Shown here in pieces: positions 59,054 through 64,000 of a stretch of DNA of 64,000 nucleotides. Origin of the DNA: CF-39 sp035651155 (GTDB taxonomy: Bacteria; Chloroflexota; Limnocylindria; P2-11E); NCBI GenBank assembly GCA_035651155.1, contig DASRGG010000025.1:94231-158230 (forward strand), written 5' to 3'. The notes under the pieces are model-generated. The model did no database searches. It saw only the letters and a list, made by a program, of their open reading frames with translations, and was not told the DNA's origin. A program made the translations under genes and the position numbers. Numbering within the stretch: position 1 is the first letter of the stretch; each line of letters begins with the position of its first letter.

Positions 59054-59535
59054 GTGAGGCCGGGAGTACGTCTCACAACCCACGAGTACGACGAGCGGCT
59101 CGACGAGATCGCGGACGCGTTCAGTGGCCTCTACGGAGAGGTCACGTACGGCCGCGTTGAGGAAGATCACGGCACCGTTCGCAAGCTCCGCGTCGGCGTA
59201 GAGGTCCCCGGCTATGGCGAGCCGAAGATCGCGACGCTCGTCTTCATTGAGAAGCAGCTCTGTCAGGCGAGGAGTGGGAGCGTTTCGAGTACCTGCACGA
59301 CCTTCACGTCGAGCCGCGGCCGAGCGGTCGCTACGCGTACCACTCGCACGACGATGTCCCTCATCGACATTGCGCCGACCCGCGGACGCCGCGACCAGAT
59401 CACCATTACGAGGGCGCGTCCTTCGACGACATCGGCTGGGCCGCACGCGAGCTCGTCCAAATGATCTTTGCGGGTATCCCTGTCGCTGGGCTGCGTCCGC
59501 TTCGTGAGGTCTTGCGCGAGCCTGCGGACGACTAG
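59054..59535 (+). pseudogene. Frameshifted TumE-like (DUF6516-like) gene
   Basis: The GTG frame from 59054 encodes RLTTHEYDERLDEIADAFSG and VEVPGYGEPKIATLVFIEKQ, then loses sense near 59265. One base out of phase the chain resumes: EEWERFEYLHDLHVEPRPSG, RYAYHSHDDVPHRHCADPRT and DHHYEGASFDDIGWAARELV to TAG 59533-59535. The YxYHxHD...PHRH...HHYEG pattern resembles TumE-type toxins. A single-base shift splits the gene, by mutation or sequencing error. The HTH fragment upstream could be a broken antitoxin partner. Family assignment is tentative. Confidence 0.5.
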
Positions 59536-59987
59536 GCGGACAGTGGCGACGAAAGGTGATCGGCGCCGCTCGCTACGCGAGTGCCTCCGGCTTACTCGAG
59601 GCTCGTTCACCGGTGCACGATGTCGCGGATGCTCGGCCGCGTGTCAGTCATGGCGCGTCGTGCCTGCGATGCTCCGTGGCGTAGCCACCCGATGCTCTTC
59701 ACTCACGGCCCCGATGGCCACGGCTGCTCAGGGTTCACATCCGCGGTCCCGACCGGGGTCTGACCCGGGGCATCGAACGCTGATCCACGGCGTATCCGTC
59801 GGCGGCCTGGAGGACCTGATGGAGCTCCTCGCCGCCGGTGCTGCATGACCGACATGTTGGCGGCTTGGCTGCGTGTGCGCCCGCCTGTGGCGGCTGCCTC
59901 CCGCCTTCAGCGGCCCGGACCGCCCGGCCGCGCGGCGCCGCCCGTCGGCCCTCGTGTCGCCTTGTGGACCACGGCGGCGCCAGTGAC
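59536..59987. other. Stretch without recognised genes
   Basis: Several short frames, none convincing. The frame ending at 59848 (HGVSVGGLEDLMELLAAGAA) looks slightly coding and may be a gene tail. It lies among decayed mobile genes. No promoter or terminator recognised. Confidence 0.3.
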
Positions 59988-60272
59988 GTGCGCGTGAGAC
60001 GAGCGCCCCGGTCCTACCCGCGCCCGCTCACGGTTCGCGAATGCCCGACCCTCGAGCGGCTGGCGCGAGGCATGACCCAGAAGATGATCGCGTTCGAGTT
60101 CGGGATCTCCATCAACACCGTCGGCAACATCGCGGCGAACGCGTACCGGAAGCTCGGTGTGCACGGCGCCGCCGCCGTGGTCTCCGTCCACCACGAGGTG
60201 CACGCCTTCTGTGGATTACGGATCGACTTCGGACCGGTTCGCGAACGCCTCAGCGCGAATCGGCTGGCCTGA
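59988..60272 (+). CDS. LuxR-type HTH remnant protein
   Basis: 94 residues from GTG: PLTVRECPTLERLARGMTQK, MIAFEFGISINTVGNIAANA and YRKLGVHGAAAVVSVHHEVH. This is a GerE/LuxR domain whose usual RE...LLA core has drifted, with no receiver or sensor domain. It may be a free-standing HTH or the tail of a lost regulator. Sixty bases of it recur at 62409-62468. A GTG at 59994 is an alternative start. Confidence 0.55.
   Translation: MRVRRAPRSYPRPLTVRECPTLERLARGMTQKMIAFEFGISINTVGNIAANAYRKLGVHGAAAVVSVHHEVHAFCGLRIDFGPVRERLSANRLA
60063..60122 (+). repeat. Dispersed repeat, copy 1 (LuxR-HTH segment)
   Basis: 60 bases, 54 of them identical to 62409-62468. This copy lies inside the LuxR-type gene, over the LARGMTQKMIAFEFGIS codons. 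Confidence 0.85.
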
Positions 60273-60290
60273 CGGGAAGGGTCAGCCCCG

Positions 60291-61496
60291 CTACCGCGCG
60301 GCAGCGATGACTTCGCCGCCGAGGGCCGCGAGCGCCACGACGGCGATCGGCGGGAGCCGGTGGCTCGCGAGGAGGCCCAGGGCGACGGCGGCCACCGCAA
60401 CGTCCGGCAGCGCCGTGACCGCGCTCGTCCAGACCGGTGTGTACAGCGCCGAGAGCAGGATCCCCACGACGACGGCGTTCGTTCCGGCGAGGGCGCGGCG
60501 GAACTCGACCTCGCGACGCAGCCAGTCCCAGAAGGGCAGCGCGCCGAAGATGAGCAAGAACGACGGCAGGAATATCGCGACGAGCGCAATCGCCGCGCCC
60601 GCCGCTCCGTTCGGCGGGAACGACGACACCGTCCCGAGGTACGCGGCGAAGGTGAAGAGCGGCCCCGGCACCGCCTGCGTCGCGCCGTAGCCCGCGAGGA
60701 ACTGGTCGTTCGTCACCCAGCCCGGCTGCACGACGCTCGCGCTCAGCAAGGGCAGCACGACATGCCCGCCGCCGAAGACGAGCGCGCCGGCGCGGTAGAA
60801 GGCATCGACGAACGCGACGCCCTGGCCTCCGACTCCACCCAGGAGGGGCAGGCCGACGAGGAGCGCGCCGAACGCGGCGAGGCAGAGGAGGCCGGTCCGG
60901 CGGGAGACGGGGCTGGCCTCCGGCGCGCCGACGCTCGCCGGGGGCGCATGCAGAAGGAACCGGCCGGCGACGGCGCCGGCGGCGATGATGATGAGCTGGG
61001 AGATTGCCACCGGCCACGCGAGCGCCAGCGCGGCGGCCGCGAGCGCGAGCGCCCGGCGCGGCCAGTCGGGGGTGAGCGAGCGGGCCATCGCCCACACCGC
61101 TTGGGCCACGACCGCGACGGCCGCGAGCTTGAGTCCGTGGACCCATCCCGCGGCGGACACGTCGACCGAAGTGGTGAGGATCCCGAAGATCGTGAGCGCT
61201 ATCGCCGAGGGCATCGTGAAGCCGAGCCAGGCGGCGAGGGCCCCGGCCGTGCCCGCGCGTCGCGCCCCGATGGCTATCCCGAGTTGGCTGCTCGCGGGAC
61301 CAGGGAGGAATTGACAGAGCGCGACGAGGTCGGCGTATGTCGCGAGGTCGAGCCAGCGGCGACGGTCGACGTATTCGCGCTGGAAGTACCCGAGGTGGGC
61401 GATGGGCCCGCCGAACGAGGTCAGCCCGAGCTTCGTCGCGACGCCGAACACCTCGAGGACCGATTCGCGACCGAGCTCGCCGGGCCGCAGGGTCAC
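60291..61496 (-). CDS. chrA: Chromate transporter ChrA
   Basis: 401 residues with two CHR halves. Motifs: TKLGLTSFGGPIAHLGYFQREYVDRRRWLD, LCQFLPGPASSQLGIAIGARRAG, and in the second half GALVFGGGHVVLPLL and GYGATQAVPGPLFTFAAYLG. The long-chain form exports chromate from the cytoplasm. GTG start. It sits inside a region of broken mobile genes and may have come with them. Confidence 0.94.
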   Translation of the reverse strand: MTLRPGELGRESVLEVFGVATKLGLTSFGGPIAHLGYFQREYVDRRRWLDLATYADLVALCQFLPGPASSQLGIAIGARRAGTAGALAAWLGFTMPSAIALTIFGILTTSVDVSAAGWVHGLKLAAVAVVAQAVWAMARSLTPDWPRRALALAAAALALAWPVAISQLIIIAAGAVAGRFLLHAPPASVGAPEASPVSRRTGLLCLAAFGALLVGLPLLGGVGGQGVAFVDAFYRAGALVFGGGHVVLPLLSASVVQPGWVTNDQFLAGYGATQAVPGPLFTFAAYLGTVSSFPPNGAAGAAIALVAIFLPSFLLIFGALPFWDWLRREVEFRRALAGTNAVVVGILLSALYTPVWTSAVTALPDVAVAAVALGLLASHRLPPIAVVALAALGGEVIAAAR

Positions 61497-61525
61497 TGAG
61501 AAGATCCGTCGCGCCGCCCCTGGCG

Positions 61526-61744
61526 CTACTTCGTTCCCCTCGTGCCGCGAGGCGACCGGTTCGTCGGCTTGAGACTGACGCCGAGCTCCTGTGCCTTCGC
61601 CCGGACGCCGCCCTCAGGGCGGCCCAGGTGCACGCCGATGACGCGAGTCGGAGTGTTCTCCCTCACGTCCTGACGCATCTGCTTCACCTCTGCGGGAGTC
61701 CAGGGCTTCCACGCGTTCCGTTCCGACTTCGGCCGATCAGCCAT
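61526..61744 (-). CDS. Small Myb/SANT-like HTH protein
   Basis: 72 residues: KPWTPAEVKQMRQDVRENTP, TRVIGVHLGRPEGGVRAKAQ, ELGVSLKPTNRSP. This is a widespread short bacterial protein with a W-T-x-x-E-x three-helix motif that ends in an ELGISLKPTNxSP-like signature. It may bind DNA. GAAGGAAGGGA precedes the ATG. It follows chrA in the opposite order of transcription on the same strand (upstream of chrA). Confidence 0.75.
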   Translation of the reverse strand: MADRPKSERNAWKPWTPAEVKQMRQDVRENTPTRVIGVHLGRPEGGVRAKAQELGVSLKPTNRSPRGTRGTK

Positions 61745-61899
61745 GTCCTCATCCCTTCCTTCGTGGAAGTGCCGTTTCTGTAGAACCTCGCGCCACCGAC
61801 CACGCGAGTCTATCGACCGCATCGACATAGAGAAACGCACTACTCGCGAACACCGGATCTGCCTCTCAACTTCGATGCACGCGGCCATCCTCAGCACCG

Positions 61900-62421
61900 G
61901 TGGATGTGACGCGCGCGTCGCAGATCGCATCGCCACGGCTCGTGCCCGTGAGCGATCTCCATCCGTGGGATGAGAACCCGCGGACCATCAGCCCCGAGCG
62001 CTTCGAGAACCTCCGTCGCGCGATCGCCGCCGACCCCGAGTTCCTGCGCCTCCGCCCGGTCCTCGCGCGCACCGACGGCACGATCTACTGCGGCAACCAG
62101 CGCTACCTCGCGGCCGTCGCGAACGGCGCGACCGCGGTCCCCGCGATCCTCGAGGACGTCGACGAGCGGACGATGCGCGAGTGCGCCATCCGCGACAACG
62201 AGCAGTGGGGCGAGTGGTCCGACGGCCTGGCGCTCGTGCTCCGCTCGCTCGAGGGCGAGGGTTCCGACCTCAGCCTCCTCGGCCTCGACGACGACCACGT
62301 CGAGCGGCTCCTCGCCGCCGCTCTGCTCAGCGAAGGCGGCGAGCCCGCTGACCTCGACCTCACCCCTCCCGAGACGGCGACGACCCAGCCGTGCCAGCTG
62401 TACGCCTCGCGCGAGGCATGA
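61900..62421 (+). CDS. ParB/Srx N-terminal domain protein, 3'-truncated
   Basis: 173 residues from GTG. LVPVSDLHPWDENPRTISPE, RFENLRRAIAADPEFLRLRP and IYCGNQRYLAAVANGATAVP form a ParB-type nuclease/CTPase fold of the phage class that usually precedes a DNA methylase or continues with one. Here the chain stops shortly after EPADLDLTPPETATTQPCQL, at the start of the second LuxR-HTH repeat, so the 3' part has been lost at a recombination junction. Confidence 0.7.
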   Translation: MDVTRASQIASPRLVPVSDLHPWDENPRTISPERFENLRRAIAADPEFLRLRPVLARTDGTIYCGNQRYLAAVANGATAVPAILEDVDERTMRECAIRDNEQWGEWSDGLALVLRSLEGEGSDLSLLGLDDDHVERLLAAALLSEGGEPADLDLTPPETATTQPCQLYASREA

Positions 62422-62468
62422 CGCAGACGATGATCGCGTTCGAGTTCGGGATCTCGATCGAGACGGTC
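62409..62468 (+). repeat. Dispersed repeat, copy 2 (LuxR-HTH segment)
   Basis: Ninety per cent identical to 60063-60122. In its own frame it reads LARGMTQTMIAFEFGISIET and ends soon after, so it is a dead fragment that provides the last codons and stop region of the ParB-domain gene. Confidence 0.85.
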
Positions 62469-62518
62469 ACCACGACCTCGACATCATTCATCCCGACTCC
62501 CGGATACGCCGCGCGATA

Positions 62519-62536
62519 GACTAAGAGGACTTAGTC
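62519..62536. promoter_or_regulatory. Operator of the Phd/VapC operon
   Basis: GACTAAG and CTTAGTC form a perfect 7-bp dyad around AGGA, 46 bases before the antitoxin start. TAGACT just before it (62517-62522) may be the -10 box. Position and symmetry fit autorepression by the antitoxin-toxin complex. Confidence 0.65.
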
Positions 62537-62544
62537 CGATGGAT

Positions 62545-62570
62545 CCACACGAAAAGACCACACGAAAAGA
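62545..62570 (+). repeat. Perfect 13-bp tandem repeat in the toxin-antitoxin leader
   Basis: CCACACGAAAAGA occurs twice back to back (62545-62557, 62558-62570), between the operator and the AAGGAG ribosome site. It could be a recent slippage event or extra repressor contact sites. Confidence 0.85.
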
Positions 62571-62582
62571 TAAGGAGCGACA

Positions 62583-62831
62583 GTGGCGAAACTGAAGCCG
62601 GTCAACGTCCACGACGCCAAGACGCACCTTTCACGTTTGCTCGATCGAGTAGCGAAGGGCGAGGAGATCGTCATCGCCAAGGCGGGCCGACCCGTCGCCA
62701 GGCTCGTTCCCCACCGCGGCGCGGCGGGGCCGCGAACGCCCGGCGGGTGGGAAGGCCGCGTGCGCATCGCCGCCGACTTCGACGAGCTGCCGCCGAAGGT
62801 CGCGGCCGCGTTCCGCGGCGAGCGCGAGTGA
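62583..62831 (+). CDS. Phd/YefM-type antitoxin
   Basis: 82 residues: KPVNVHDAKTHLSRLLDRVA, KGEEIVIAKAGRPVARLVPH is the Phd/YefM N-terminal fold that binds operator DNA. The C-terminal EGRVRIAADFDELPPKVAAA should wrap the toxin. GTG start after AAGGAG. It overlaps the toxin gene by four bases (GTGA). Confidence 0.92.
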   Translation: MAKLKPVNVHDAKTHLSRLLDRVAKGEEIVIAKAGRPVARLVPHRGAAGPRTPGGWEGRVRIAADFDELPPKVAAAFRGERE

Positions 62832-63205
62832 GGCTGCTGCTCGACACCCACGTCCTTCTCTGGTGGCTGGCGAACGATCCGTCCCTGAAGCCGGCCGCGC
62901 GGAGCGCGATCGCAGCGTCCGACTCCGAGGTCTTCGTGAGCGCCGCGTCAGCGTGGGAGATCTCCATCAAGCGCGCGCTGGGCAAGCTGGAGGCGCCGAT
63001 GGACCTCGCTACCGAGCTCGAGCGCAACAGGTTCGAACCGCTGTCGCTCACCGTCGCTCATGCCGAGGCGGCTGGGGCGCTGCCGCGCCACCATGACGAC
63101 CCATTCGATCGGGCGCTCGTCGCACAGGCGCAGGCTGAGGAACTCGTCGTGGTCACGCGTGACCCGCGTTTCGCCCTCTACCGGATCGGCACCCTCGCGG
63201 CCTGA
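62828..63205 (+). CDS. vapC: VapC-family PIN-domain toxin
   Basis: 125 residues. The acidic site is complete: Asp6 (LLLDTHVLLWWLAN), Glu44 (SAASAWEISIKRALGK), Asp94 (HHDDPFDRALVAQA) and Asp112 (VVVTRDPRF). PIN toxins cleave specific RNAs, often tRNAs, when the antitoxin is degraded. The pair is intact although its surroundings are decayed. Confidence 0.93.
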   Translation: MRLLLDTHVLLWWLANDPSLKPAARSAIAASDSEVFVSAASAWEISIKRALGKLEAPMDLATELERNRFEPLSLTVAHAEAAGALPRHHDDPFDRALVAQAQAEELVVVTRDPRFALYRIGTLAA

Positions 63206-63212
63206 AGCGGCC

Positions 63213-63461
63213 GTACTCGATCTCATCCGGATCCGCGACAGGCTGCGTCATCTGCGCAGCCGCATGGGCCGCTTCGAGCGCTTCCACAACGCCCACCATC
63301 GCTACGCGGCACTCAAGGGTTCCACACCCGACGAGACGGCGGCGCGTCTCGGCTTCGTCCAACGGCCTCCGCCCGCGATCTTCGAGATCCCCGACGCGAT
63401 GCCGCGGCGCGGCCAGGTCGAGTTCATCACAGCGAGCGTCGCTCCAATACTGCCCCTCTGA
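63213..63461 (+). pseudogene. Transposase C-terminal fragment (integrase-core type)
   Basis: About 82 codons without a proper 5' part: GRFERFHNAHHRYAALKGST, PDETAARLGFVQRPPPAIFE, IPDAMPRRGQVEFITASV. The RFHNxxHRYxALxGxTPxE motif is the end of IS481/IS3-like rve transposases, after the last catalytic residues. The catalytic core is absent. Confidence 0.6.
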
Positions 63462-63559
63462 CGGCGCTCGAATAGTGACCCACCCCGAGGTGGACAACGA
63501 GCGTCGTACTCCCCGACCCTGGCCACGGGGGAGCACACCGTGGACCGGGAGGGAAGGGT

Positions 63560-63877
63560 GTGCTGAACGTGGAGCAGCGGGCAGAGCTCCGGCGCCTGCA
63601 CGTCATCGAGAAGGTCTCGATCCGCGAGCTCTCGCGACGCTTCGATCTGCACCGCAAGACCATCCGCCGCGCGCTCCAGAGCGCTGAGCCGCCGGCGTAC
63701 TCGCGGGCACCGGCGCCCTCGAAGCTCGACCCGTTCACGGACGAGATCCACCGCCTGCTCAAGGAGGACCCGCGGATCCCGGTCGTCCGGCTCCGCGAGC
63801 TCCTGCAGCCCCTCGGGTACCAGGGCGGCGAGACGATCCTCAAGGAGCACGTCCGGGAGATGTCAGCGCCGAGATGA
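63560..63877 (+). pseudogene. istA: IS21-family IstA transposase fragment (N-terminal)
   Basis: 105 residues that match the IstA helix-turn-helix start: MLNVEQRAELRRLHVIEKVS, IRELSRRFDLHRKTIRRALQ, SKLDPFTDEIHRLLKEDPRI and GYQGGETILKEHVRE. IstA is normally over 400 residues; here the match stops at about 63858 and the sequence changes to a phage integrase C-terminus in another frame. So the gene was cut by recombination. Confidence 0.75.
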
Positions 63878-64000
63878 GCCTGCGCTATGGGCGACTGTTC
63901 GACAGCACGGTGCGCACCGAGTACGAGCGCGCGCTCACCCTCGCCAAGGAGCGCCTCGGACCCCTGCTGCCGGAGACCGCGCCGCTGCCGCTCACGGACG
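63862..64000 (+). pseudogene. Tyrosine recombinase C-terminal fragment, continues past the window
   Basis: In a second frame VSAEMSLRYGRLFDSTVRTE then YERALTLAKERLGPLLPETA matches the end of actinobacterial-type phage integrases (HxSxxMxxRYxHLFD box with the catalytic tyrosine RYG). The domain before it is missing and replaced by the istA fragment. ATG 63874 could start a shorter product. The 3' end is outside the window. Confidence 0.6.

Overview
The window is a GC-rich bacterial chromosome segment with tightly packed genes, many 1-11 bp start/stop overlaps, frequent GTG, TTG and probably CTG starts, and several genes with no Shine-Dalgarno sequence. The gene mix points to a soil or freshwater Chloroflexota, perhaps of the Limnocylindria/Ellin6529 type: a T-box leader on leuS, Ku with two NHEJ ligases, LysM-M23 and propeller-M23 proteins, an AtuA/DUF4387/Tct operon, and a split complex I operon. 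This placement is inference from gene content; no rRNA lies in the window.

Layout. 1-10.3 kb is housekeeping: the end of rodA, a decayed DUF402 gene, tRNA-Ala(GGC), the T-box and leuS, a DUF6941 gene, comEA-comEC-holA, and leftward pyrG-transaldolase. 10.3-25 kb holds a Ku plus ATP-dependent ligase operon, an IclR regulator divergent from an AtuA-DUF4387-TctBAC carboxylate uptake operon, a DUF885 peptidase-like gene, a multidomain LigD with a hydrolase, and an OmpR/BaeS-type two-component operon behind direct repeats. 25-34.6 kb holds aldehyde dehydrogenase, tRNA-Ala(CGC) with a decayed tyrosine recombinase beside it, a FecR-domain protein with a long proline-rich repeat tail, and a leftward operon of LysM-M23 peptidase, radical-SAM-like protein, obgE, nadD and rsfS.

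34.7-42.5 kb is a complex I operon in the order A-C-H-J-K-L-M-N. nuoB, nuoD and nuoI are absent from their usual slots, and nuoEFG are absent too, so the redox arm must be encoded elsewhere. 42.6-58.8 kb is accessory and stress-related: M24 peptidase with two membrane proteins, a KGG-repeat stress protein behind a sigma-54-like promoter, small zinc-ribbon, LuxR-type and HD proteins, an IscA-like protein, amidase, hemerythrin-DUF2249, membrane-anchored copper nitrite reductase, a propeller-M23 protein, a PAS plus degenerate GGDEF protein, a PQQ-propeller lipoprotein, a GT-C glycosyltransferase, and an anti-sigma/secreted protein/ECF sigma module.

58.8-64 kb is a graveyard of mobile and defence genes: a startless HTH fragment, a frameshifted TumE-like gene, two copies of a LuxR-HTH segment, chromate transporter, a 3'-truncated ParB-domain gene, an intact Phd/VapC toxin-antitoxin pair with a clear operator, a transposase tail, and an IS21 istA fragment joined to the C-terminal end of a phage-type integrase that runs off the window.
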